A stretch of 6,890 bases of DNA from Lysobacteraceae bacterium (GCA_003449195.1 DMID01000267.1:1-6890); one strand, 5' to 3'; counted from the first letter of the stretch, positions 1-5,373 are shown. A program made the numbers and translations. Notes: a model not told the origin generated them from the letters alone.

Positions 1-4
1 GCGA

Positions 5-33
5 AACCTAATCACGGTTTTTCGCACTGTCAA
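5..33 (-). promoter_or_regulatory. Sigma70-type promoter firing out of the left edge
   Basis: On the minus strand a perfect -35 hexamer TTGACA (33-28) is followed after exactly 17 nt by TAGGTT (10-5), a weak -10 that matches 3 of 6 consensus positions. Transcription would start just beyond the window's left edge, so the gene it serves is not visible. The position makes sense because the preceding minus-strand unit, gcvH, is closed by a terminator at 431-461 and a new unit would have to begin here. The hexamers and spacing are seen directly; promoter activity is inferred. Confidence 0.55.
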
Positions 34-145
34 CCGCATGCAAGAAAAACTTTCGTCGACACCGATGCCGCATTGCCACCGCCCGCATCCGCACGTGGCG
101 CGGTATGCCAGCCGCAGCATCGATTTCGCACACGCCCGCAGATTT

Positions 146-172
146 CGGAAAAACGAAACATGCGTTTTTCCG
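146..172. repeat. Perfect 10-bp inverted repeat, A/T-rich stem
   Basis: CGGAAAAACG (146-155) and CGTTTTTCCG (163-172) are exact reverse complements separated by a 7-nt loop. The stem has five central A:T pairs with no U-tract directly after it on either strand, so it is not a standard intrinsic terminator. It could be a protein-binding palindrome or an RNA hairpin. The structure is seen directly and its function is unknown. Confidence 0.6.
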
Positions 173-206
173 GCGGATTCACGCACTTTTTTCAACTGCG
201 CATCCA

Positions 207-262
207 GATGGCGACAACCACACGTTGTCGTGTCGCCATCGCCGAGCCGATGGCGACACGAC
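207..262. repeat. Three overlapping, mutually exclusive inverted repeats
   Basis: Three perfect stems share the same bases. GATGGCGACA (207-216) pairs with TGTCGCCATC (231-240). Inside it, CGACAAC (212-218) pairs with GTTGTCG (224-230) across a 5-nt loop. GTCGTGTCGCCATCG (227-241) pairs with CGATGGCGACACGAC (248-262), a 15-bp perfect stem with a 6-nt loop. The first and third cannot form together because both use 231-240, and the second and third overlap at 227-230. Such an arrangement is typical of RNA switches or of a decayed duplication of a palindrome. No gene lies on either side within 200 nt, so its role is open. Confidence 0.65.
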
Positions 263-430
263 CATCATCCCATTCGGTTTTTCTTCATCCTCGCCGGCCT
301 CGCACCGCACTTTGCACGATGCGATTTCATCCAAGTGCGCAAACCCCGACGACGATGCAGTCGCGTAGAACGATCTTGCATGCCCGTATCCGACACCCGG
401 GATCACGCCGCAAGGCCGCGTCACCCGCAC

Positions 431-461
431 AAAAAAAACCGGCCGCTCGATGACGGCCGGT
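431..461 (-). terminator. Rho-independent terminator of gcvH
   Basis: Read on the minus strand, ACCGGCCG (461-454) and CGGCCGGT (445-438) form a perfect 8-bp GC-rich stem with an 8-nt loop, immediately followed by a run of T (the A-run 431-438 on the plus strand). It lies 33 nt past the gcvH stop codon. This is a textbook intrinsic terminator that ends the gcvH transcript. Confidence 0.92.
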
Positions 462-494
462 CATGGTCCTGCATCTGCAAAGATGCCAACGTGC

Positions 495-890
495 TTAGTG
501 GTCTTCGTTCTCGAGCAGCTCGGCGTAATCGTCCGGCCCGAGCAATTCGTTGAGCTGCTCCGGCTCGGACAACTCGACGACGAACAGCCAACCTTCACCG
601 TAGGCATCCTCGTTGATGGTCTCCGGCTTGTCGGCCAGCGCCGAGTTGACCTCGACCACCTTGCCGCTGACCGGGCTGTACACATCCGACGCAGCCTTCA
701 CGGATTCGACCACGGCAGCCGCATTGCCGGCCTCGACGCTGTCGCCGACGTTGGGAAGTTCGACATAGACCAGGTCGCCCAGCGATGCCTGGGCGTGATC
801 GGAAATGCCGACGGTGGCCCGGCCGTTGCCTTCGGCACGCACCCACTCGTGGGACTTGAGGAATTTGAGGTCGCCGGGAATCTCGCTCAT
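495..890 (-). CDS. gcvH: Glycine cleavage system H protein
   Basis: GcvH is the small lipoylated carrier of the glycine cleavage complex. Its lipoyl arm shuttles the aminomethyl group from the P protein (glycine decarboxylase) to the T protein and is re-oxidised by the L protein, in the cytoplasm. The 131-residue product has the family's usual length. The N-terminal 'KSHEWVR' (12-18), the 'GISDHAQASLGDLVYVELP' strand (28-46) and the lipoyl-attachment motif 'VESVKAASD' with Lys65 as the modified residue are all present, as is the 'NEDAYGEGWL' segment (93-102). The ATG at 890 is preceded by GGAG at suitable spacing and fits the family N-terminus. No gcvT, gcvP or lipoylation gene is in the window. 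Upstream lies nfeD, 76 nt away. A TAAACT hexamer at 937-932 could be its own -10, so gcvH is probably a separate unit, ended by the terminator at 431-461. Confidence 0.98.
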   Translation of the reverse strand: MSEIPGDLKFLKSHEWVRAEGNGRATVGISDHAQASLGDLVYVELPNVGDSVEAGNAAAVVESVKAASDVYSPVSGKVVEVNSALADKPETINEDAYGEGWLFVVELSEPEQLNELLGPDDYAELLENEDH

Positions 891-924
891 GGGCTGCTCC
901 GCTGGTTTCTTGTGTTCGGGGACG

Positions 925-948
925 GGCGGCTAGTTTAGCCAAGCCGCC
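925..948. repeat. Hairpin between nfeD and gcvH
   Basis: GGCGGCT (925-931) and AGCCGCC (942-948) form a perfect 7-bp stem with a 10-nt loop. No U-tract follows on the minus strand, so termination of the qmcA-nfeD transcript here would have to be inefficient or rho-assisted. The loop contains the TAAACT hexamer (minus strand 937-932) that could serve as a gcvH -10 box, so this may be a palindrome at a promoter and not a terminator. Confidence 0.4.
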
Positions 949-966
949 GCCCCGCGCGCAGCCCGC

Positions 967-1398
967 TCAGGCGGCTTGCACTTTCAGCTGCATGCCGTCC
1001 ACGGCTACCACGCGCACCGGCGTGCCCACCGGCAGGGCGGGGCCCTCCACGGTCCAGAACGCATCGGCGATCTGCACGCGGCCACGCCCGGCGACGATGG
1101 CCTGCTCGAGCGGCATCACTTGTCCGACCAACTGGTCGGCGCGCCGGTTGAGCAGCGGCTGATCGCTCCTGGGCGCGCGGCGGCGGAACCACCTGAGATA
1201 GATGCCGACCGAAATCAGCGCGAACAACGAGAACAGTACCGCCTGCCAAGGCCAGTCGATGCCGGGCAACAGCAGGACGACCACCGCCATGCCGGCGGCG
1301 GCAAAACCGAACCACAGCATGAAGGCGCCTGGCGCCATCGCTTCGGCCGCAAACAGCAACAGAGCGGCCGCAGCCCATATCGCGAACTTGACGCCCAT
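967..1398 (-). CDS. NfeD-like membrane protein (YbbJ type)
   Basis: This is a 143-residue short-form NfeD protein. The N-terminal half is hydrophobic, with about three predicted transmembrane segments (roughly 6-23, 26-44 and 49-68) ending in a basic 'RWFRRR' (69-74). The C-terminal part (about 88-143, 'LVGQVMPLEQAIVAGRGRVQ' onward) has the small beta-rich OB-fold pattern of NfeD domains. It lacks the ClpP-like protease domain of long NfeD forms. The short form almost always sits next to an SPFH/band-7 gene, as in the E. coli qmcA-ybbJ pair. Here its ATG begins 3 nt after the stop of the SPFH gene, so the two are surely co-transcribed and probably translationally coupled. The family role is to partner or modulate the SPFH oligomer in the inner membrane; the exact activity is not known. 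Confidence 0.93.
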   Translation of the reverse strand: MGVKFAIWAAAALLLFAAEAMAPGAFMLWFGFAAAGMAVVVLLLPGIDWPWQAVLFSLFALISVGIYLRWFRRRAPRSDQPLLNRRADQLVGQVMPLEQAIVAGRGRVQIADAFWTVEGPALPVGTPVRVVAVDGMQLKVQAA

Positions 1399-1401
1399 GG
1401 C

Positions 1402-2349
1402 TCAGCTCCCGATGCGCGGCGGCCGGGACGAAGCCTGCTTGTCGAAGGCATCCTTGGCCAATTCGGCAATGCCGGCCAGCGAGCCGATCACGCCCGAGGC
1501 TTCCATCGGCATCAGCACCAGCTTCTGGTTCGGCGCCGTGGCCAGCTCCTTGAATGCCTCGACGTATTTCTGCGCGATGAAGTAGTTGATCGCCTGCACG
1601 TCGCCCTGCGCGATTGCCTGCGACACCAGCGTGGTGGCCTTGGCTTCGGCCTCGGCCAGGCGCTCGCGGGCTTCTGCCTCGCGGTAGGCGGCTTCGCGCT
1701 TGCCTTCCGCCTCCAGGATTGCGCTCTGTTTCTCGCCTTCGGCCCGCAGGATTTCCGATTGGCGCGAACCTTCGGCCTCCAGGATCGAAGCACGCTTGTC
1801 GCGCTCGGCCTTCATCTGCCGCGCCATCGCGTCCACCAGGTCGCGCGGCGGCTGGATGTCCTTGATCTCGATGCGATTGACCTTCACGCCCCACGGACTG
1901 GTGGCGTGATCGACCACGCCGAGCAGGCGTGCGTTGATGGTCTCGCGCTGACTCAGCGACTCGTCCAGGTCCATCGAGCCGATCACGGTGCGGATGTTGG
2001 TCTGTACCAGCGCAATCATCGCCTGGTCGAGGTTGGCCACCTCGTAGGCCGCCTTGGCTGCATCCAGCACCTGGAAGAACACCACGCCGTCCACCTTCAC
2101 CACGGCGTTGTCCTTGGTGATGACGTCCTGCGAAGGGACGTCGAATACCTGCTCCATCATGTTCACCCGGCGCCCCACGCTCTGCATGTAAGGCACGAGG
2201 AAATGCAGGCCGGGCGACAAGGTATGGGTGTAACGGCCGAAATGCTCGACGGTGTACTCGAAGCCCTGCGGCACCACCCGCACGCCCTTGAAAAAAGTGA
2301 CCACGATGAACACCGCGATCGCCAGCACGACGAAGGTCGTCAATCCCAT
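1402..2349 (-). CDS. qmcA: SPFH/band-7 membrane protein, QmcA/paraslipin type
   Basis: This 315-residue protein belongs to the stomatin/prohibitin/flotillin superfamily, whose members form large ring or cage oligomers at the inner membrane and are linked to membrane microdomains and protein quality control. One N-terminal transmembrane helix (about 4-20) is followed by 'VRVVPQGFEYTVEHFGRY' (23-40), which opens the SPFH domain. The domain runs to about 175 and includes 'SPGLHFLVPY' (45-54), 'DVPSQDVITKDNAVVKVDG' (70-88) and 'WGVKVNRIEIKDIQPP' (153-168). A coiled-coil of repeated Glu/Ala/Arg (about 177-240, with the recurring pattern I-L-x-A-E-G) follows, then a short tail. I chose the ATG at 2349 because the transmembrane segment follows it directly and GGAAGGGGAG lies just upstream; the frame stays open further but reads into the neighbouring heme gene. 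It is coupled to nfeD downstream. Confidence 0.94.
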   Translation of the reverse strand: MGLTTFVVLAIAVFIVVTFFKGVRVVPQGFEYTVEHFGRYTHTLSPGLHFLVPYMQSVGRRVNMMEQVFDVPSQDVITKDNAVVKVDGVVFFQVLDAAKAAYEVANLDQAMIALVQTNIRTVIGSMDLDESLSQRETINARLLGVVDHATSPWGVKVNRIEIKDIQPPRDLVDAMARQMKAERDKRASILEAEGSRQSEILRAEGEKQSAILEAEGKREAAYREAEARERLAEAEAKATTLVSQAIAQGDVQAINYFIAQKYVEAFKELATAPNQKLVLMPMEASGVIGSLAGIAELAKDAFDKQASSRPPRIGS

Positions 2350-2379
2350 GTCCCACTCCCCTTCCAATGTGAAGATTCG

Positions 2380-2385
2380 AGTATA
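2380..2385 (-). promoter_or_regulatory. Candidate -10 box for qmcA-nfeD
   Basis: TATACT on the minus strand matches five of the six positions of the -10 consensus and would start transcription about 24 nt ahead of the qmcA ATG. I cannot find a good -35 hexamer at 16-18 nt, so this is tentative. It would separate qmcA-nfeD from the heme genes, which end 115 nt upstream with no terminator hairpin visible. Confidence 0.4.
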
Positions 2386-2464
2386 GACGGGGGCTCGTCC
2401 ATGCATTGTGGAACTACCCTGCAACCGACGCGCGTCCCGCATCCACGCAAGCTGCGCGCCGACA

Positions 2465-3037
2465 TCACGCCGGCATGTGCGACGGAAATCCTCCGAGTGC
2501 GGGCAGATGGTTCGGCCCGACATTCTCGATGCACGCGATGCGGCGTACGCGATCGATGCCAGGCAACGACAGCGACGTCGCACTGGCGGCCATGCAGACG
2601 CGCGCTCCCTCGCGGAGGGCATGCAGACGCACGGCGGACAGCTGCCAGGCACCACCGCGCAAGGTGCCTGCAAGGCGTTGCCACAAGCGGTCGGCAATCC
2701 CCGAGCGTGGCTCGCTGTCGCAACATCCGGGCAAGCGCGATTGCAGCCGGTCCCACGCGAGAAAGTCGCTGTCGGGCAACAGATACAGGCGCCAGCAGCA
2801 CCCGCCGGCGGCATCGAAGAAATGCAGGGACTCGATCACGTCTTCGCTGTCCATCCGCACCCGTGATTCGGTGTGAACGGCCCGGCTCCAGCCGACCAGC
2901 TCATTGCCGTGTCCCGGCCGGTGCATGCACAGCACCGGCCCCAGTGCGGCCAAGGCGGATGCGGCGGGCATCACCGTCCGCCGCGATACCCCCGGATTGT
3001 CCATGCCGCCATGCGGCATGCCTGCCACGATCGCCAT
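2465..3037 (-). CDS. HemS/ChuX-like hemin utilisation protein, short form
   Basis: This 190-residue protein lies downstream of hemP. Its core 'ESLHFFDAAGGCCWRLYLLP' (69-88) and the following 'DSDFLAWDRL' (89-98) resemble the 'SLQFFDxxG...K-Y...SD..A' segment of each half of HemS/HmuS cytoplasmic heme-binding proteins. An earlier block 'LGPVLCMHRPGHGNELVGWS' (32-51) also recalls proteins annotated as 'hemin transport protein' in Xanthomonas relatives. HemS and HmuS are about 350 residues with two such repeats; this has one, so it is nearer ChuX/HutX in size. His39, His43, His55 and His72 and Cys37, Cys80 and Cys81 are candidate ligands, but none is proven. The start at 3037 is chosen for its excellent Shine-Dalgarno GGAGGT 5 nt upstream; an ATG at 3106 in the same frame lacks one. 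It is probably co-transcribed with hemP under Fur, despite a 169-nt gap. A role in heme handling is inferred; biochemical function is unknown. Confidence 0.75.
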   Translation of the reverse strand: MAIVAGMPHGGMDNPGVSRRTVMPAASALAALGPVLCMHRPGHGNELVGWSRAVHTESRVRMDSEDVIESLHFFDAAGGCCWRLYLLPDSDFLAWDRLQSRLPGCCDSEPRSGIADRLWQRLAGTLRGGAWQLSAVRLHALREGARVCMAASATSLSLPGIDRVRRIACIENVGPNHLPALGGFPSHMPA

Positions 3038-3176
3038 AGGCCACCTCCGTATTTGCCATGCCACCCGGCCAGACACCGGAAGCACCATCGCGCCCTGCGC
3101 GCGCACCCAGCGGGCAAACCGTCAACGGACGAGCCGCCTTGCCGATCAGCCGCGTTGCCAGACGCAGCACACAGCA

Positions 3177-3206
3177 GGCTGCGCCCGAGCGCCCGTTGCC
3201 GCAGCC
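3177..3206 (-). repeat. Hairpin just after hemP
   Basis: GGCTGCG and CGCAGCC (3177-3183 and 3200-3206) form a perfect 7-bp stem with a 16-nt loop directly behind the hemP stop codon. No U-tract follows on the minus strand, so it is not a classical terminator. It may stabilise the hemP message or lower expression of the next gene, which would fit the long 169-nt spacer. The pairing is seen; the role is inferred. Confidence 0.4.
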
Positions 3207-3413
3207 TTACTTGGTGAGAATCAGTTTGTCGTTGCTGGTATGGCGCAAACGGTAGACCCGATCACCATGCCGGATCAGGATTTCGCGGCGCCCCTTCAGC
3301 AAGGCATCACTGTCCACCGCCTCGTCGGAGGCAACCGAATCACGACGCAAGCTCAGGCGTTCGCGCAACAGGGCGGGTTCGGAAAAAGCGAGCGAGAGAC
3401 CATGGGCACTCAT
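3207..3413 (-). CDS. hemP: Hemin uptake protein HemP
   Basis: HemP is a very small protein encoded at the head of many proteobacterial heme-uptake loci and needed, directly or through regulation, for heme use. The 68-residue product ends with the family signature 'LLKGRREILIRHGDRVYRLR' followed by 'HTSNDKLILTK' at the extreme C-terminus; the N-terminal 35 residues are variable, as usual for the family. The ATG at 3413 has AGGA 8 nt upstream; a TTG nine codons earlier would nearly coincide with the likely transcription start and is less likely. A Fur box and promoter lie 30-60 nt upstream, which points to induction by iron starvation. The next gene on the strand is the HemS-like protein. No TonB-dependent receptor or ABC transporter for heme is in the window. 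Confidence 0.94.
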   Translation of the reverse strand: MSAHGLSLAFSEPALLRERLSLRRDSVASDEAVDSDALLKGRREILIRHGDRVYRLRHTSNDKLILTK

Positions 3414-3443
3414 CAGTTGAATCCTGCAGTGAAGACGCAATTG

Positions 3444-3471
3444 ATGTTAATGATTCTCATTTGATAGTCAA
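3444..3471 (-). promoter_or_regulatory. hemP promoter overlapped by a Fur box
   Basis: On the minus strand TTGACT (3471-3466) and TAACAT (3449-3444) are spaced by 16 nt and make a plausible sigma70 promoter, with transcription starting near 3437. Between them, at 3464-3446, TCAAATGAGAATCATTAAC matches 15 of 19 positions of the gammaproteobacterial Fur consensus GATAATGAGAATCATTATC, including the whole central core. Fe2+-Fur bound here would cover the -10 and spacer and block RNA polymerase. The location ahead of hemP supports the assignment strongly. Confidence 0.85.
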
Positions 3472-3486
3472 CACCTTTCGCGTCAT

Positions 3487-4461
3487 TCACTCCCGGCCTG
3501 CAGCCATTTCCACCCTGTCCCACGCATCGGCACCCACGCTGTCGACCACAGCCAGCGCCTGAAGGTTCTGCTCGAGCTGTCCGACATGGCTGGCGCCCAG
3601 GATGACGCTGGACACACGCGGATTGCGCAAGCACCACGCAATGGCCAATGCGGCAGGCGACAGGCCGATATCCCTGGCGATTGCGGTAAACCGCCGCGCC
3701 CGCTCGATGCGCTGCTGTTGCGGGTCCAGCACGAGTTCCTTGAGCCAGCCCATTTCCGGCAGGCCCAGACGGCCATCGCCGACAATGCCGTCGTCGTACT
3801 TGCCGGTAAGCAGACCCGACGCCAGCGGCGACCATGTGGTCATGCCCATGCCGAATTCGTCGCACAACGGCGCGTACTCGCGTTCGACGCGTTCGCGATG
3901 GAACAGGTTGTACTGCGGCTGCTCCATCGTCGGCGCCTGCATGCCGCGCGCGGCCGCGATGCCGTGCGCCTCGCGAATCTGTTCGGCCGACCACTCCGAT
4001 GTCCCCCAGTACAGCACCTTGCCTTGCCGCACCAGCATGTCCATCGCCGCGACGGTCTCGGCGACAGGCGTGTGCGGATCGGGGCGGTGGCAGAAATAGA
4101 GGTCGAGATGTTCCACCCGCAGCCGACGCAATGCGGCATGGCAGGCCTCGACGACATGCTTGCGCGACAGTCCGCACTGGGTTGGCAAAGGATTGTCGAC
4201 GCTGCCGAAAAACACCTTGCTGGACACGCAGTAGCCGTCGCGCGGCAGGCGCAGGTCGGCGATCACGTCGCCCATCACCTGTTCGGCACGTCCGCCTGCG
4301 TAGGCCTCCGCGTTGTCGAAGAAATTGATGCCATGGTCCCAGGCCCGTGCGATCAGGTTGCGGGCCTCGCCGCGGCCGATCTGGGCACCGAAAGTGACCC
4401 AAGCGCCGAACGACAGGGCGGACAGCTGCAGGCCGGACGAGCCCAGGTGGCGGTATTGCAT
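3487..4461 (-). CDS. Aldo/keto reductase, Kv-beta/YghZ-like
   Basis: This is a 324-residue soluble NADPH-dependent oxidoreductase of the aldo/keto reductase (beta/alpha)8-barrel superfamily, of full length. The opening 'MQYRHLGSSGLQLSALSFGA' and 'WVTFG' (21-25) are close to those of voltage-gated K+ channel beta subunits and bacterial YghZ/AKR14-type enzymes. The catalytic tetrad is intact: Asp49 and Tyr54 in 'FFDNAEAY', Lys82 in 'VSSKVF' and His125 in 'YFCHRPDP'. Cofactor-site motifs are also present, 'WSPLASGLLTGKY' (210-222) and 'ILGASHVGQLEQN' (287-299). Mammalian Kv-beta carries Asn at the last tetrad position; the His here favours an active enzyme. The ATG at 4461 fits the family N-terminus and has GGAG 8 nt upstream; the frame continues upstream into the riboswitch region and that part is not coding. 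Substrate is unknown; small aldehydes or methylglyoxal are typical for relatives. It stands alone, divergent from the manganese exporter, and no terminator separates it visibly from hemP. Confidence 0.95.
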   Translation of the reverse strand: MQYRHLGSSGLQLSALSFGAWVTFGAQIGRGEARNLIARAWDHGINFFDNAEAYAGGRAEQVMGDVIADLRLPRDGYCVSSKVFFGSVDNPLPTQCGLSRKHVVEACHAALRRLRVEHLDLYFCHRPDPHTPVAETVAAMDMLVRQGKVLYWGTSEWSAEQIREAHGIAAARGMQAPTMEQPQYNLFHRERVEREYAPLCDEFGMGMTTWSPLASGLLTGKYDDGIVGDGRLGLPEMGWLKELVLDPQQQRIERARRFTAIARDIGLSPAALAIAWCLRNPRVSSVILGASHVGQLEQNLQALAVVDSVGADAWDRVEMAAGRE

Positions 4462-4530
4462 GGCGGTTTCTCCCGGCGGGCCGAACCCGCGCAAATGAGA
4501 ACAGTCTAGCCGGCGGCCGACGGGCCTCCG

Positions 4531-4536
4531 TAAAAT
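4531..4536 (+). promoter_or_regulatory. -10 box ahead of the manganese riboswitch
   Basis: TAAAAT matches five of six -10 consensus positions and would start transcription near 4543, only about 5 nt before the first aptamer helix. That agreement is the main support, since no convincing -35 is seen at the right distance. Confidence 0.55.
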
Positions 4537-4547
4537 GCGCGCACTCA

Positions 4548-4655
4548 CCTTCCTCCGGGGAGTAGCCCATCCGCCGCGCGCGGGGCTTCGCGTCAACACA
4601 CTCGGCATGACCGCCGTGGCGCGAGGGACGAATGTCGGGCAAGACCGCAGGCAGG
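4548..4655 (+). promoter_or_regulatory. yybP-ykoY manganese riboswitch
   Basis: The leader contains the conserved yybP-ykoY blocks in order: GGGGAGTAGCC (4557-4567, the L1 metal-binding loop), GTCAACACACTCGG (4592-4605), GCATGACCG (4605-4613) and GCAAGACCGC (4639-4648, the L3 side). The closing helix P1 can be drawn as CCTTCCT (4548-4554) with AGGCAGG (4649-4655), with one internal mismatch. This aptamer class binds Mn2+ between L1 and L3, stabilises the fold and usually turns gene expression on. The downstream gene is a TMEM165/GDT1 exporter, one of the commonest partners of this riboswitch, which makes the identification mutually supportive. About 75 nt separate the aptamer from the start codon; the expression platform lies there, without a clear U-tract, so control at translation is more likely than termination. 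Confidence 0.92.
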
Positions 4656-4665
4656 CATCGCGCAT

Positions 4666-4718
4666 GACCGGATCGGGCGGCGCGGTGTTTGCCTTCGCGT
4701 CCATGCGAATGCCCGGTC
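4666..4718 (+). promoter_or_regulatory. Candidate expression-platform helix of the Mn riboswitch
   Basis: GACCGG (4666-4671) and CCGGTC (4713-4718) are perfect reverse complements that end 2 nt before the Shine-Dalgarno GGAG (4721-4724) of the GDT1 gene. Forming or opening this helix could change ribosome access. The same 3' arm can also pair with GACCG inside the aptamer (4609-4613), because GCATGACCG is present both there and at 4662-4670. The pairing is seen; switching is inferred. Confidence 0.35.
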
Positions 4719-4730
4719 CCGGAGTTTTCG

Positions 4731-5294
4731 ATGCAGACCTTCCTGATTTCCGCCGGCACCGTCACCCTGGGTGAAATCGGCGACAAGACCCAGTTGCTGG
4801 CCTTGTTGCTGGCCGCACGCTTCCGCAAACCCTGGCCGATCGCGCTGGGCATCCTCGTCGCCACGCTGGTGAACCATGCGGCTTCTGCCTGGCTGGGCAT
4901 GGAGATCTCGCACTTCCTGTCGCCGGACGTCCTGCGCTGGGTGGTGGCCGTCAGCTTCATCGCGGTGGCCTTGTGGACGCTCAAGCCCGACAAGCTGGAC
5001 GAAGGCGACGAGAAACTGCCGGCCTATGGTGCGTTCGTGGCCACCACCATTGCCTTCTTCCTGGCCGAAATCGGCGACAAGACCCAGATCGCCACCGCCC
5101 TGCTCGGCGCCAAATATTCGCCCTTGTGGCAGGTGGTGGCCGGCACCACCGCCGGCATGCTGATCGCGGACTTGCCGGTGATCTGGCTGGGCAGCCGCTT
5201 CGCCGGCCGCCTGAACCTGCAATACGCGCGTTTTGCGGCCGCAGCCGTGTTTCTCGTGCTGGGCTTGTGGGCCGCCATCCGCGGAATGGGTTGA
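4731..5294 (+). CDS. TMEM165/GDT1 family manganese exporter
   Basis: This 187-residue integral membrane protein belongs to the UPF0016/GDT1 family, cation exchangers that export Mn2+ (and in some organisms Ca2+); the Vibrio cholerae member MneA is a manganese exporter. The family hallmark, two copies of E-x-G-D-K-T, is present at 15-20 and 113-118, both as 'EIGDKTQ', one in each half of an inverted-repeat fold of about six transmembrane helices. A charged cytoplasmic loop 'KPDKLDEGDEK' (about 83-93) joins the halves. Length is normal for bacteria. The ATG at 4731 has GGAG 6 nt upstream and puts the first motif inside helix 1; an in-frame ATG at 4689 would add 14 residues unlike the family and lies before the Shine-Dalgarno. 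The manganese riboswitch upstream indicates induction when cytoplasmic Mn2+ is high, protecting enzymes from mismetallation. Confidence 0.97.
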   Translation: MQTFLISAGTVTLGEIGDKTQLLALLLAARFRKPWPIALGILVATLVNHAASAWLGMEISHFLSPDVLRWVVAVSFIAVALWTLKPDKLDEGDEKLPAYGAFVATTIAFFLAEIGDKTQIATALLGAKYSPLWQVVAGTTAGMLIADLPVIWLGSRFAGRLNLQYARFAAAAVFLVLGLWAAIRGMG

Positions 5295-5373
5295 GCCTTT
5301 GCCAGATGGCCGTCGGCACCCCCAAACCTGCTAGGCTTTCGCCCTTCGTGGCTGCTACGACGGGAATGCAACG

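Larger units (their letters stand above)
34..430. other. Intergenic region without a supported gene, rich in inverted repeats
   Basis: This stretch of about 400 nt lies between an outward promoter and the gcvH terminator. Open frames exist on both strands, but none has a recognisable domain or a convincing ribosome binding site, and their translations are Arg/His/Pro-rich in the way of shadow frames. Several runs of A or T (for example 149-153, 165-169, 187-192) stand out from the GC-rich neighbours. It contains the inverted repeats listed separately at 146-172 and 207-262. I see no tRNA-like fold. A small RNA or a long 5' regulatory region for the off-window gene is possible but not shown. 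Confidence 0.5.

Noticed and set aside
187..192. A run of six T after the palindrome at 146-172, as a possible terminator
   Set aside because: The T-run lies 15 nt after the stem, too far for an intrinsic terminator.
38..553. Plus-strand frames of 83-171 residues at the left edge
   Set aside because: No ribosome binding site, no recognisable domain, Arg/His/Pro-rich composition, and the longest overlaps the gcvH 3' end and its terminator.
1402..2814. A 470-residue version of the SPFH protein with 155 extra N-terminal residues
   Set aside because: The extension overlaps the heme gene, has no family similarity, and the transmembrane helix and Shine-Dalgarno support the ATG at 2349.
976..3039. 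A 687-residue plus-strand open frame
   Set aside because: It runs antisense to qmcA, nfeD and the heme gene; the translation is His/Arg/Gln-rich and typical of a shadow frame in GC-rich DNA.
3058..3255. Small plus-strand frame between hemP and the heme gene
   Set aside because: It overlaps hemP antisense, has no Shine-Dalgarno and no recognisable sequence.
4492..4501. CAAATGAGAA upstream of the aldo/keto reductase, identical to half of the hemP Fur box
   Set aside because: The following bases do not supply the second half-site, so it is probably a chance match.
3413..4993. A 526-residue minus-strand open frame
   Set aside because: It is another frame over the aldo/keto reductase and crosses the Fur box and the riboswitch; no family features.
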